Positions 33,679 through 45,504 of a DNA stretch of 64,000 bases are shown piece after piece. A program made the translations under genes and the position numbers. The notes beneath the pieces are model-generated. The model worked only from the letters and a program-made list of their open reading frames with translations, was not told the origin of the DNA and made no database searches. The stretch spans positions 32,041,554 to 32,105,553 of the forward strand of contig CATQJL010000001.1 in NCBI GenBank assembly GCA_958299035.1. Reading direction: 5' to 3'. The DNA comes from Cylicocyclus nassatus. Lineage: Eukaryota > Nematoda > Chromadorea > Rhabditida > Strongylidae. Each line of letters begins with the position of its first letter. Positions within the stretch are counted from its first letter, which is position 1.

Positions 33679-33922
33679 CACATTGACGACCAAAGCCTTT
33701 TTCGGACCAGCCAACATTTTTCAGATAAAATTACACACAGTTTCATCTACAGTACACCTACACCAGCGCTGGAATGCCGGCAAAATTAGTAGAGGTTGTA
33801 TCTAGATCCAGCATGAAAGAAAACTCCCAGAGTTACTTTGACACAAATTGATAGCCATTTCAATGAGAGTCATGGTGTGTCAAGCCTTGACACACCATGT
33901 CTGTCAAGCGGTCGTCAATGTG
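33679..33922 (-). mobile_element. TTAA-target element (piggyBac-type ends), copy 2
   Basis: It is flanked by TTAA (33675-33678, 33923-33926). The ends CACATTGACGACC and GGTCGTCAATGTG match copy 1. The TTGACACACCATG palindrome lies near the right end, so it is inverted relative to copy 1. It is 68 bp shorter than copy 1. Confidence 0.85.
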
Positions 33923-34928
33923 TTAATGTAGCCGTACAGTGATAGCAGAGAGACTTAATGAAAAATTGCCTTTCAAAATCCCAACAATAAAAGATCGGAA
34001 TCAAAACTGTTAGAAGTGCGTGCCATCCACAACCACTGTCACACAATTTCGCACATATAAAATGTGAATCTCGAGCAAGTCACTGCGCATTAATCCTATT
34101 TATTCCCAGGCACTTCATACCTCTTCCCTGCAGATCATAATTCTTTCATTCCTTTCGAATGATAAGAATCAGTGGATAAAACCTAGTCAAGAACACCCTT
34201 TTTTGGCTCCAGGGATTCCTAAAATTAGTTCGCAGAAAAACGGATAGAATTTCTATGTTGACGAGAGACGCCTCAAATACAATAAAGCTTGAGTGATGCA
34301 ACAAGATTAAACCAAAAAACTCTGCTTTTCAAATCAAGCGTGCAAAATCGAAGGAACTTTGAGGATGTTCTAATAGATAGGCATAGAAGTATATTCGTTA
34401 TTTACTGTGCGGCTCTCTGAGCGAAATTATGGAAATTTCTCCATGTTAATTTCAAAAAATTCGAGTTAGAATCGCCACTATCCAAGTTTTTTAGATCGGG
34501 CTTCGAGACAAATTCCGAGCTTAGCGTAAATTGTAATTTTTATTACAGTTGGGCTCTTTTGTAGTGCATAAGTGAACAATTAAACCGATATGGATAAATA
34601 TTGTCGGGCAGTTTTGAAATCGGCGCTTTAAGGGTAGCGGCTCGGCAGATTTCCAACTTCGGGGTTTTGAGAGATTTGAGGTTATTCCGGCCCCCTGTAT
34701 CACGATATGAACTCCCCTTAGCGCGAAAATGGGGAAAACCCCGTCTTTTGAAACCCCTCCTGAGACGGGCGCGGACGAGTGAGCCGTTTCGCTCTGCCGT
34801 CAGAAACGCAGAGTAAGGAGGTAAAGAACGCTGCCCTACGAATGATGGCGCGTTTTCTAGCGGCGAACATGCTCGTCGTACTTTTCGGCCCGGAGTGGCT
34901 CTTTCGATTCATTTAGAGGGCCTTCTAT

Positions 34929-35207
34929 CAGTGGCGTACCGACGGGGGGGGGGCGCCCCTCCCCCAAGAATGAGTCGCGAAATTTTTGAAAGTTACTTAC
35001 ATGAGTCACAAAAATGTTTAAGAGACTTATCTAAACTTGTGAGTGATTTAAATAACTTTTAAAAATTTTTTTAAATTTAATTTAGCTTCATAAAAAAATA
35101 TGGAAACATCCCAAAAAAATTTTCGGAGTGCGTGGCTGACGCCACGCACCTTCATTAGAAAAAAAATTTTTGTCCCCCCCCCGAGCCGAAACCTGGGTAC
35201 GCCACTG
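34929..35207. mobile_element. hAT-type miniature element, 279 bp
   Basis: The ends CAGTGGCGTACC and the inverse GGTACGCCACTG, followed internally by G-run and C-run, are of the CAGTGGCGTA type found in hAT elements. The flanks are CCTTCTAT (34921-34928) and CCTCCTAT (35208-35215), a 7/8 match. Confidence 0.8.
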
Positions 35208-35489
35208 CCTCCTATCCATCTATGTATGTCAAATTCTAAGGCAAGACTATTCTGCCGAGCCGCTGCCTTTAAGATGCGTTTTTTTTGCGTTCGATTCGTT
35301 TTTTTTTGCGATTTAATGCATGTTTCACTTCAAAAGCCACGGTCACCAAATATCCTTCCCTTGTAAGGAACTGAGCTGGAACTGCAGCGCATTCCAATCT
35401 CTAGACACTGTTAGATTAAAAATAGATCGCTCCGCCCCCTTGAACGAATTTACTTAGCCCGCGAGGTTTCCACATACAAACATAGTTAA

Positions 35490-35915
35490 AGGCAGTGTCC
35501 CGGCAGATTTTCCATTTCATCTTTTTGCATGTTTTGGGCCTTTTCGACCCGTAGACCCCAAATATGAGCTTTAAAACGGATGAAAAGACCCTTTCGGGGA
35601 GTTCACCCAAAAGTCAGTTTGGACGAGAATTTCAATGGAAGTTGGAACGCCCTGGCATGAATATCCTGCTGCCTGTAATTTTTGCTTTGAATAGCATGCA
35701 AAATGCGAAAGAGCGGTCTTGAAGTCCCGCGCCGAACGGTAAGCGAAGTCACCCGAGCACGCGCCGATTGGGGTTGCGCGCGCCAGTTCAAGAGCTGTTC
35801 TCTCGGCCCATGGGGAACATTAGCCAGCCGGACTGCGCCCTGGAGGTCAGTGCTGTGACCAGGAACCCCACCACAGCAATATCCCCCAGGTCGCAAATCT
35901 GCCGGGACACTGTCT
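35490..35915. mobile_element. TTAA-target miniature element, 426 bp
   Basis: TTAA at 35486-35489 and 35916-35919. The ends are AGGCAGTGTCCCGGCAGATT and the inverse AATCTGCCGGGACACTGTCT. Unrelated in sequence to the other TTAA elements. A partial relative may start near 34627 (TTAAGGGTAGCGGCTCGGCA). Superfamily piggyBac or Kolobok. Confidence 0.8.
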
Positions 35916-35919
35916 TTAA

Positions 35920-37344
35920 ATGCATGCCGTCTCTCGTGTTGTGCTAGCTATTACGGGATTAGCGCTGGGCTTTTCAAAAAATAGCCTAAAAAGGGATTTC
36001 GACGGGACGCTTTTAGTTTCATAGTTGAATCGACGCCACGAAAAGGCCTCGATAATACAGAAAATGAGTTAATCCGGTAACTCCGAAAGCTAGCTACAAG
36101 ATAAGCGAACACGTGAGAGGTTGATATGTGCATTAGAACACATCACACGATAATGTTTTTTAAACGAAGCAGTGTCAAAACTTTGACTTCGGTACTAATG
36201 GGTCCTGGGCTTGATGGTTTCAAAATTGGTGGTGTTTTTGCATATTTTTTGCACAAAATTCAGAAAAATCTTACGAAAGAAATCAAATAAAATTAGCAGT
36301 ATGAGAGAAGGTTGAATTAGCACGTGAGAACTGAAATGTGAACGAAGCTTTCTTTGACAAGGACGACCTTGGCAACAACAATAATTGTGTCACCCAGTTT
36401 TTCGCTGATCGCGAGTTTTCACATAAAGCGATAAGAGTAAGGCCGTTCGGCTGTTCATAATGAAAATTATTCCAAATCCAACACGCGCAAATCAGTACTA
36501 CATTTTGAGCCGGTCTGAACTGTACTGCTGCAACAAGTTTTCCCAGTTTTGATGCTTACCGTATGCACTAATTGTGCAATACCTTGAGGCGAAGCAGCTG
36601 AAATTATACGCTTCAAAATTGCTTTCTAGAATTTGATTGAAATTACTCCTACAGTTTAACTAGAATCAAGCATGAATAGCCTCCGCAATTCAAATACAAA
36701 CCATTTCTTTTAGTATTTCGCTTGGAAATCAGTTTTGTTAACAAAATGACATTCTGTGAATGGTTGTATAGTGGTATGACGTTCTGAATTCAGTGTTATC
36801 TACGAAATTCTCACTTCAAACAGAGTATTCTAGCGCTAACAAGGACATGTAATGACATAGATGATTCACTGCTCAAAAGTGGTTTGATCGTGGTAGAAAA
36901 GTGCTAAAATGTGGCAGCCACATCTTTTATGATTGTGCCACACCCCATTACTTTATCACAAAAAGAATAAGCAATTCGAACTTCGTGTTCTTCACGGAAA
37001 TATTGTAAGACTTTCCGCCTTTACAATTTGAAAATTGAGGATGTGCTACTATCCTATTGGTGTTTATTTGAAATAGGATTTATAGTGTAAAACAATCAAG
37101 AGTAACGCATTGTACTAATAAGGAAAGCTACCTAACTCAGCTCTGCCTTTTGCCTTTTACATAGAGTTTCTGTATCAGCTTTGAACGCTGATTCCAGATA
37201 CGCTATTGCTAGCTGCCGCGCACCATTCCGAAGCAAGCTATGGGCTTCTTCCTGCTCAAAACTGGTTGCTGCTGAATATGGGAAGGCTGCCTATAGATAA
37301 AATCTTGCAAGAAAAAGGTGCTAAGATATTGGTATAACAGAAAT
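35920..37344. other. Unannotated stretch
   Basis: No supported exon, repeat terminus or RNA was seen; one minus-strand frame (35951-36133) has a moderately coding-like composition but no good acceptor. Confidence 0.4.
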
Positions 37345-38103
37345 CCAATCGTGCGATTATGTTGATGTTGTAATGCCAATCGAGGTTTGGTGGAGCCTTT
37401 TATCAATGCGGTCTTACGTTTCGACTTATTTCTCCAGAGGCCTTGAGTGAGTGCGAGATTTAAATCTTATGCTTATTTCACCAAATGCCTTATCACCCTC
37501 TGGCTAGTTGCGTTTTCCCTCCGATTTCACAGGAAAAATTCGCATAAAAAGGAAGACGAAGTAACTTCAGCGCCGCTTCACCGATAATGCACTGGTGGTA
37601 CTGTGCAACTCGTTTTGACGTGTCAGTAGTGCCAATGAGCTACACTAGGCAGCTTTACGCATAGTAGCAACACATTATAGCTCGCATAACGTTATGAACG
37701 GGATCAAGTCATTCGTAGTCGTTCAACACTCCTTTCGGTTGTCCATAGTGGAGCTTTTCTGCGAGATCCAAAATGCTTCGAGAGCTTTCCGCACAGAAGT
37801 GTCGATCTTACAAGAAGGGAAGCTGCACGAAAAGCTCTCGAAGCATGGATCTCGCAGAGAAACTCCACTGTGGACAACCGAAAGGAGTGTTTAACGATTA
37901 CGAATGGCTTGATGCCGTTCATAACGTTATGTGAGCTATTATGTTGTACTACTGTGCGTAATGTAGCTCACTGGCACTACTGACACGTCAAAACGGGTTG
38001 CACAGTATCGCCAGTGCACCGTTGGTGAAGCAGCGCTAAGCTTGGTTCGTCTTCCTTATGCAAATTTTTCTTGTGAAATCGGACGGGAAACGCAACTACT
38101 CAG

Positions 38104-38225
38104 GCTGCGTTCATACTGATTCCCATGTTCTGGAACTGTTCCCGCACAGTTCCCGCACAGTTTCAGCACAGTGCGAGAACTGTGCGGGAACAGTTCCAGA
38201 ACATGGGAATCAGTATGAACGCAGC
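38104..38225. mobile_element. 122 bp foldback miniature element
   Basis: GCTGCGTTCATACTGATTCC and its inverse meet over a CAGTTTCAGCACAGTGCGAG core that is itself self-complementary. It is flanked by CTCAG on both sides (38099-38103, 38226-38230). It abuts the family E element, whose CAG overlaps the right CTCAG. Confidence 0.75.
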
Positions 38226-38227
38226 CT

Positions 38228-38790
38228 CAGATTATCGTCGGGGGGAGGCGGCCATGCGAATTTTGAGCAAGCGGGCACCGGAAAAATAGTTCGCTGATTT
38301 CTGCGGTCCGCTTGCAGAAATTTGAAATAATTTTGGTTTTTAGACAAACGCTCGGAGAACTATTACTATGGTTTTACTATGGATAAATTGCGGCTAAGTG
38401 GCCGCATTCTCGCGGGCTTTTCGCGAGAATATGCAAAATTGTTGAGGGCCGCACAGTCCTTTGTGAAGCACTACCCGTAGGTACCCTCCGCCTAAAAGAA
38501 GGTACACCCAAATTTGGATAATAAAACCATCGATGACACCTCTGCCACATAGAGTCTTACCTTTTACTCGGCGTACGGCCGAAACTGCGTAAAAAGAGTC
38601 CGAGCGCTTGCTAGAAGTTTGGCCAGCGCTCGCTGGCGCTTGCAAAAAATGCTGTCTGGCTGCCCGCTGACAGAAGATGCGACCGTAAAGGAATTGCCGT
38701 CCGCTGAAGGTTTGGCCACGCCCCAAAATTCTGCTGACCGCCTGCAGAAAAACGCGAGTTTGCGGACCGCCTGGCCCCGACGATTATCTG
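38228..38790. mobile_element. Family E inverted-repeat element, copy 2
   Basis: The termini CAGATTATCGTCGGGG and CCCCGACGATTATCTG are exact inverses. The interior shares GCGGCCATGCGAATT, GTGGCCGCATTCTCGCGG and CCGCCTGCAGAAA-type sequence with the copy at 29612-30003, plus about 170 bp absent there. CAG-type ends hint at hAT; no 8 bp duplication could be defined because of the adjacent insertion. Confidence 0.75.
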
Positions 38791-38955
38791 TGTAGCCAGA
38801 GGGTGATGCATTTGGTGGAATAAGCATAAGATCTAAATTTCGCATCACTCTAGCTCTTCGCAGACGACGATAAGTTGAAACGTAAGGTCGCATTGGCAAA
38901 AGGCTTCACCAAACCTCGTATTGGTATAACAATATCAACATAAACATACGACATA

Positions 38956-40059
38956 CCGTGGTTTCAAAGAACAACTAAACTACAAATCAATTTTTTTCAC
39001 TAAAAAGAAGCAAGCAAGTTAATAGCTCTCGTATAATGATACCGTGATGACAGTGAGTGCAGAGAGTCGATGAGTATGTCAACTTTGCGCAAGGGAAAGC
39101 CCATAACTAGCTTTAAAATGGCGCGCGGTTCAAAATATAAATGTCTTTTGCCAGCAACCAAATTAAGTTAGGTAGCTTACCTTGTAAGTGCGAAAATGAG
39201 TAACTAATTTGTTCTTTTTAATCAAACCCGACTGCAAACAAAAAGTTCAAATTTCTAAATCACTGCATGATAAACAGTGCGTTACAGCATTGTCAAGCAC
39301 AGAAAATTGTAATTACGTATAATCGACGTATTGACAACATTGTCTTCTTCGGAGTCTCATATGGTGAGAACAATTTGCATACTAATCGAAAAGTGCGAGT
39401 GTCTTTAAATCTCGGCATGAAAAAGACGACATAGCAGAAAAGTCAACCTAATAACTATATTTACCAATCTCGGAGTGGCTTAACAATTAAAATCAACACA
39501 ATTTGCGAATTACTCGATAATCTTTTCAGTCCAACAACAAGGTTTGTCTTTTTTTAGACCATAAGTGAAGAAATTCAAAGAAATGTATTACGCGAAAGAG
39601 CATAACCGAAAGGGTATACAAACAGAGAATGGAAATTGATGTCAATACTAGAAATGTTTTTGCGCCGAACGTGAATTTTTGAGTTTTATAATCACCAAAC
39701 ACCTCAAACATACTTTTTTCACACAAACCTGCGACTTTTCAGGTCAAAATTTTTTGTAGAGTTAGAAAGTTTAAAAGATTCGGTGAACACTGGACGCAGT
39801 GCAATTCAAAAAAAGGAACGTTTTTTTGAAGAGCGCCGGCTCTCCCGTATGAGCACTCTGATTAACTTCTATCAATTATCTCATAAATTTCGTCCGCTTT
39901 GGATTTCCACCCCAACCATTCTTCTTTTCTGCATTATCGAAAAAGGCTTCAAATATCATTCGATAAAGCGTAGCAAGGGGGGCGGTCTAAAGTAGGCGGT
40001 CCAATTCGTGTGATTAAGCATAGGTTTTCCATACAAAAACTATCCGCACCTTCCGAGTT
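38956..40059. other. Unannotated stretch
   Basis: No supported feature. A minus-strand 66-codon frame at 39526-39726 encodes one hydrophobic segment (TFLVLTSISILCLYTLSVML) but has no convincing splice sites. Confidence 0.4.
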
Positions 40060-40113
40060 GGTGTGACCAATCACAGCCGGCCCCGCCCTTTTTCGAGGAA
40101 GTATATAAGGCGG
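40060..40113 (+). promoter_or_regulatory. CCAAT / GC-box / TATA promoter-like cluster
   Basis: TGACCAATCAC (about 40067), GGCCCCGCCC (about 40078) and TATATAAGG (about 40103) occur in this order within 50 bp, followed by GC-richer sequence that would be a transcript leader. The first downstream ATG (40225) opens only 33 codons. It could be the promoter of a short first exon or a solo LTR; no LTR boundaries were found. Confidence 0.45.
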
Positions 40114-40272
40114 CCGATCTCACCGTTGTCGGTCACTCACCTCTGCTAGCCGGCGGTCACTGAACCACCGAGAGCTCTGAGTACCAAGCGTTCGCTTCCG
40201 TTCCCATAAATTCTTTGAATTCCATGGGCGACGCTGCTGGCGTACCCGAAATTTCTCTTGATTTTTTTTGTT

Positions 40273-40399
40273 CTAGTTTTCGCATCCTTCTTCCTTACTT
40301 TGCTCCGCTCTCCGCTTCGTGATGATTGCGCAAGCTATGATCAGTGAAAGTACAGGAAGCACAATTATAGCAATTGCAATCAGAGGTATGAGCTTGAAC
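40273..40399 (-). CDS. Candidate terminal exon: membrane anchor and basic tail
   Basis: It follows the acceptor ACTTCTTTTCAG and reads FKLIPLIAIAIIVLPVL, SLIIACAIITKRRAEQSKEE, GCEN, then TAG. One ~22-residue hydrophobic helix is followed by a lysine/arginine-rich cytoplasmic-like tail, the C-terminus of a type I membrane protein. On the same strand, about 40515-40610, one frame reads ESQATQNQKDGEGDEGDE and could be an upstream acidic exon, but its splice sites are unclear. Protein family not recognised. The exon is antisense to the region downstream of the promoter-like cluster at 40060-40113. Confidence 0.45.
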
Positions 40400-40619
40400 C
40401 TGAAAAGAAGTCCTTACAAAAATGATTCTCATAAATGGAGCTTGTCAACTTGAAGATAGGTGCAAAAACGATAAATTTGTTTTTTTTACGGTAAAAGTGA
40501 TCGAATGTATTTGGTAAGAACCCACTTGTTTGACAAAACATTTCCTTCATCATATTCATCTCCCTCATCTCCTTCACCATCTTTTTGGTTTTGTGTGGCC
40601 TGGCTCTCGGGTCTTACGC

Positions 40620-41790
40620 TTTGTTATCTCTGAAAGAGTTCTTTGTAGTTTTAGGCCTAATGCTTAGTTTTATAAGTATTGGAACCTAATTATTTTCTTG
40701 TATATTTGCTACAAATTCTTCGGATAAATTTTAAACAATAGCAAAAATCTTCAAAATTAGGTCTCACCACACATTTGTACACAGATTGATTTTAAAATTT
40801 CTAAAAACTGTCATATACGACCCAAAATTATTTTTTAGCGTACCTAATACATCGACATTTGCTACCCCTTGCGCCAAGCTCTGCGAACATGCTTTACATG
40901 CGGCTTCGCAGATAAAGACTCGGTCTCACCACCTTTTATTCAGGGTTGAAAGCATTCTTTAGAATACTTTTTGTAGACACTTCCGAATCTTACCACGGTA
41001 TCTTAAACAGCAAGTCGTCATAAAAAATCGTTCTTGTTATAAGCTGCAAACTCAAGCTCAAGAAAGTTTTTAGTTTTGTGTACTCTGTGTATTCTATAGA
41101 ATTTACTTAAACTTTTGGAAATACCTTGATATAGTTACGTGTTTGAGACACGTATGAGTGGCTACAGGAGACGGCGATTATGATATTTGCTTTGCGCACA
41201 TATTGGGAAAAAATTACTATAGCTGAAACAAGTTTCTATAGCTCGTTTTGAACACTCGTTCAATAAATTAAGAACAAAAAGTCTTGATTTCTGCGCTGGT
41301 TTATTGTGCGCTTAAGTCGATTTCAAAAAAAGCGGCTTTGTGTAATATGAAGCCTGATGTAAGCTTGAGAGATTTATGTTTCACATAAGTGTGGTCAAGC
41401 AGGCGTAATTAATTAGATACGAGAGTTTAAATATACTGATGAATGAAATATACGTTTCATTCTCAAAAGCAGCTATCCGGGTTATGAGAAGTCTGCCAAG
41501 TTTTTTGCAAGAAAATACCAGGTTGTTCCTAAAGTTTTTCCGATTTTTGTTGCCTCATGTTTGATGCAGCGAATTTTGCGGTTTTGTTTTCTTCTTGGAG
41601 TCTTCTTTTCGCTTTTTCCGATGCTTACGGATTTTCGTCAAAACTTTTAGTGTTCTACATTTTGAAGCGTAAGCGCGCAGGGTGCCACAGTTCAACACGA
41701 GCAAGAATTTCTTGTCAAGAATGGATTCTTGTTGCCTAACTTAAACAATCATCGCTGTATTCTGTATTAACCGCTGAGGATGAATATGTA
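40620..41790. other. Unannotated stretch
   Basis: Nothing supported beyond possible upstream exons of the minus-strand candidate. Confidence 0.3.
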
Positions 41791-41794
41791 TGTA

Positions 41795-42802
41795 TTAGGT
41801 CGTTCCGAAAGTAACATCGCTTTTTTCAAATGAGCGTCACATTTCGTGGAATCAGGATTTTCAAGAGATCTTAGAAGCATTCGATGCAGCATTTCATCCT
41901 CTTTCTAATGGTTGTAACATTGCATAATTCTGATTGAACATTCGAAAAATTGACAAAATCTGCGACTCATGCTTTTTGCCATGGTCAAATTCGGCTATTT
42001 TTCTAAATTTTTGTACCTATTCTCCGGAGAAGTACAAGTGACAGGTAGATAAAGCAAATCCTATGAAACACAGAGTAATTTTTTTCTTTTCCTTAGCTTG
42101 CCTCTTAGGGTTTCTGGAATCAATTTTTTAATGCTATCAAATTGCATATTGAGTCAAGTCAAACCTCACAGAACAACAACCGGCAAGCGACTCGAATGTC
42201 ATTCGACGCAACTTTTTCTCCTCTTTCTACCACTTGTTTTTTCTTTCCGATTCATCAAGTTTTCCGGAATAAAATCATCATAATTCAACTTTTCCAAGGC
42301 ACCCCAAGGTGTACCCGAAATTTTTGAAAGTTGCTAAACCGAAGCGGTGAATGCTTGTTTGATTTGTAAAATTGTTGCCAAATCATAATCCATCTTTGTA
42401 ACTTTCAAAATCCGGAGACTTGTCGGCGTTTGATGCACTTTTGTCTGAAACGAGCCTGCTAAAATTCGATGTTTCCATCAAAAAATCTATGCAGAAATTA
42501 TGACGAGCTCTGAAGAGTAAAAAAAGTTGTGCCGTTTTCCGTAGGATTTGCTCTATCCATACATAACGTGGACTCCTTCCGGGGGTTGTTATAAAAATTT
42601 AGAAAAAATGTAAAACTTAACCTTTCCAAAAAGCATAAGTCGCAGATTCCGAACTTTTTCAGAGGTTATTCAATTTTGTGCGGTAATTATATAACCATTA
42701 GAAAGAGAATGAAATGCTGCATCAAGAATCTCTTACATATCTTTGTTCCATGAGATGTGGCGTACGTTTGTAAAAAGCGACATTACTTTCGGAACGACCC
42801 AA
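41795..42802. mobile_element. Mariner-type palindromic element, 1.0 kb
   Basis: The ends TTAGGTCGTTCCGAAAGTAA and the inverse TTACTTTCGGAACGACCCAA are each next to TA (41793-41794, 42803-42804). The outer ~330 bp of each side are inverted copies (CATTAGAAAGAG..GAAATGCTGCAT, ATCTGCGACT(C/T)ATGCTTTTT, GCAAATCCTA). The ends resemble those of the mariner at 317-3392. No transposase frame. Confidence 0.8.
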
Positions 42803-43720
42803 TATGTATAACCTAAGTTTTATATAGCATCAAAAGTAAGCATGCTGTCGTTCAATAAGCTTTGCTCATCCCTTTACAGCTATTTTTTGTAATATAGTAG
42901 TTACGCAACGTTAATCATCGAAATTCTCATTTCCACAGATGTGTATGGTAGAAATTCAAAAATCCAGAGTCCAAAAATTCAAAATCTGACATCACATCGT
43001 CGTAAAGTAAATGAGCAGTGTGTGATTTCGGTGATGCGATAAGACTCAGCAAGTGAATTTCACAGCCATCCTCACCTAACTCGCTCTCGCTTTTCTAGGC
43101 ATATAACTTATTTACTAGTGCTGGTGCAGAATGACACTTTGACGGGAATGTACAGCCTTTCAAGAAGGGAAGAACGAAAAAGCTACGAGCTTATGGATTA
43201 CCTGATATGATGCAAAAAGCCACAGTAGCCGAACGTCAACCGATTTTATAAAACACACCACTCTGTTCCAAATACTCGGTCACACATCTTTCTACTGCTT
43301 CGTGTTGCTTCCTTTTCTTCCAAAGACTGTTGAATAAAACATGAAAAAAATTCAACTGGCCACCTGCTCATTTTGAGCTGAGTCTCTGCAGCGATTTCGC
43401 CCAAGCATTGCTAGTTGAAAACACATCTTAATATACCTTCAGCCATGTTAATCACATTGAGTTCGGCGTTAGCCGTTACAAAAAGTTATGAATTCTTACT
43501 TCAAAAAAAGAAAAAGATTGCACAATAAGCAAACAATTGAGACTTGGAAGTGTTTAATAATTTCTTGAGTTCAACAAACTGGTTTTTCAAAATGATCTCT
43601 TTCTTTTTAGGCTTTTTTCACTCGTAAAAAGGAAAATTATTCTAAAGAAAATCTTGAAATGAAATTATGTATTAAAAAGTATCGTGTTTTACATCATCAT
43701 GCTTCGGGTTCAGGTTTCGG
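42803..43720. other. Unannotated stretch
   Basis: No supported feature. Confidence 0.4.
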
Positions 43721-43796
43721 CGCGTTTTGGAATAAAAAGGAAAGGGGATATCGTTTGAGCGAAAACCTCAGCTCTCCCCCCCCCTCCTCCCCCCAC

Positions 43797-45019
43797 TATA
43801 CTTGGGTAATTCGAGAATTTTTCATCGAATGAATGAATATCGAATAAATTCGAAAAGGAAAAATTTCGAATGAATGAATTTCGAATAAATCCGGAAAATC
43901 AAAAATATCGAATGAATGAATTTCGAATAAATTCGGAAAATCAAAAATATCGAATGAATGAATTTCGAATAAACTCGGAAAATCAAAAATATCGAATGAA
44001 TGAATATCGAATATATTCGAACATTGGAAGTCGAATTTCGAATAAATATTCGATTGATTTATCGAATAACTAAAGCAATCACATCTCAAACTTGCCGACA
44101 TATCTGGCTAGAACCGATCCAATCATAATCAGCCCCCTAGTATCCCCAATACCAACTCCTAGCTCAAAGTTTTCCAAAAATTGCTGAAATAAATCGATAA
44201 AATAGATTTCGGTTTTAATCAGCATCCTCATTTACCCCTGTACCAACCCCCAAGCTCGTAGCTCGAGATTTTCCAAAAATCGATAAAACTTATACAGTAA
44301 ATTTTTATCCATAATCAGCACCCTCACTAACCCCCTTGTACCAACTCTCAGCCCCGCAGCTCAAATTTCCCCAAAAATCGATAAAGTCGGTCGGTCGGCA
44401 TCTAGTCTGTACATCAGCAAAATTCATATTTTACCCCTTATGGACGATCTAAAAAGCAGTCGATATAAATTTTTACCTACAGATGGTCTGAAAGAGACTG
44501 TACACCAGAATTAACTTTATTTCTTATCAGCATCAACAATGTAAAAGCAAAGGGCTTGCTCTACTTTCTACATCAATTAAAATCCACATGTGATTTTTCT
44601 ACGACTCTCCATACAGTTCAAAGGTATAACGGTTGCAAAAGATGCATTACCGAGTTCTGCGAAATAAAACGCGGACGAAGTGAGCTTGATACTCAGCAGT
44701 TGGCTCTGCAACAAAGTCGAATAATCTGCATACGGAGTCATTCGAATACGAATTCGAATAAGCATTCGAATAAAACATTCGAATAAAATCTATTCGAAAC
44801 CCCGTTTTTTGATTATTCGAGTTTTCGAATAATATTCGAGACCTCGTTTTTTGATTATTCGAGTTTTCGAATTTTATTCGAAACCCTGTTTTTTTGATTA
44901 TTCGAGTTTCGAATATTATTCGAAAATGGAAGAACTCCGAATATCGAATTTCGAATACGAATATATTCGAATGTTTTATTCGAATGATCGAATTTCTATT
45001 CGATTCGGACCCAAGTATG
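43797..45019 (-). mobile_element. TTCGAATA-rich DNA transposon, copy 2 (8 bp TSD)
   Basis: The ends TATACTTGGGT and ACCCAAGTATG are flanked by CCCCCCAC on both sides (43789-43796, 45020-45027). The order of parts is that of copy 1 inverted: TTCGAATA array, ATCGAT tandem units (44105-44395), central region, second TTCGAATA array (44740-45008). It lacks the 335 bp foldback of copy 1. The central regions differ between copies (about 44400-44565 versus 1590-2200). Confidence 0.9.
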
Positions 45020-45348
45020 CCCCCCACACACAATCGCCTTCTTCCTTTAGGTCACTTCTCATCTTCTATAAAAGACGCAAATTGTCGTTTCTGCTTTATC
45101 GATCCCATTCTTGCGAAAACCAAAATTTTTTTGTATCAAAAGATTTGCCGGGTAAGCGCGCGAATTCAAACTTGCCCAGCAATAAACAAAAAACTTTGTT
45201 TACAGCGAAGAGAAAATGGAATAACACCAAAATTGGTGTGTAGATGGGCAGTAGGGAGTTAGGACTATTGCAAAAAATTATAAAAAAAATTATGTGAACT
45301 GAAGGCTTGGCAAACTTTTTTCGGAGTTAGGTGGCTTTACAGCCACCT

Positions 45349-45504
45349 GGGGCGGTATGCATCAATCTCGCGTTTCAAAAGCAGGCGATTCTTTCTCAAT
45401 AGAAATCATACATTACGGGTCGGGCGCCCAACCCGGCCGGGCGATCATTTTCTATTGAAAGTGATCGTCCGCTTTTAAAACGGGAGATTGGTGCATATCG
45501 CCCC
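45349..45504. mobile_element. 156 bp foldback miniature element
   Basis: The ends GGGGCGGTATGCATCAATCT and the inverse AGATTGGTGCATATCGCCCC. The other family C copy reads ACCTGGACAGCC uninterrupted, so this is a real insertion; the duplication is at most 3 bp (TGG). A palindromic CGGGCGCCC-rich core sits mid-element. Confidence 0.8.

Larger units (their letters stand above)
37345..38955. mobile_element. Large palindrome with ~460 bp arms, right arm interrupted
   Basis: The centre is near 37807. The left arm runs 37345-37807; the right arm runs 37808 to about 38955 with two insertions between 38099 and 38811. The arms share ATAACGTTATGAACGG, AACACTCCTTTCGGTTGTCC, TGACGTGTCAGTAGTGCCA and GCATTTGGTG(G/A)AATAAGC. 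Left arm reading (minus) CGCAACTAGCCAGAGGG is continuous; the right arm has CGCAACTA, about 700 bp, then TAGCCAGAGGG. No TSD for the whole structure was identified. Confidence 0.8.
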
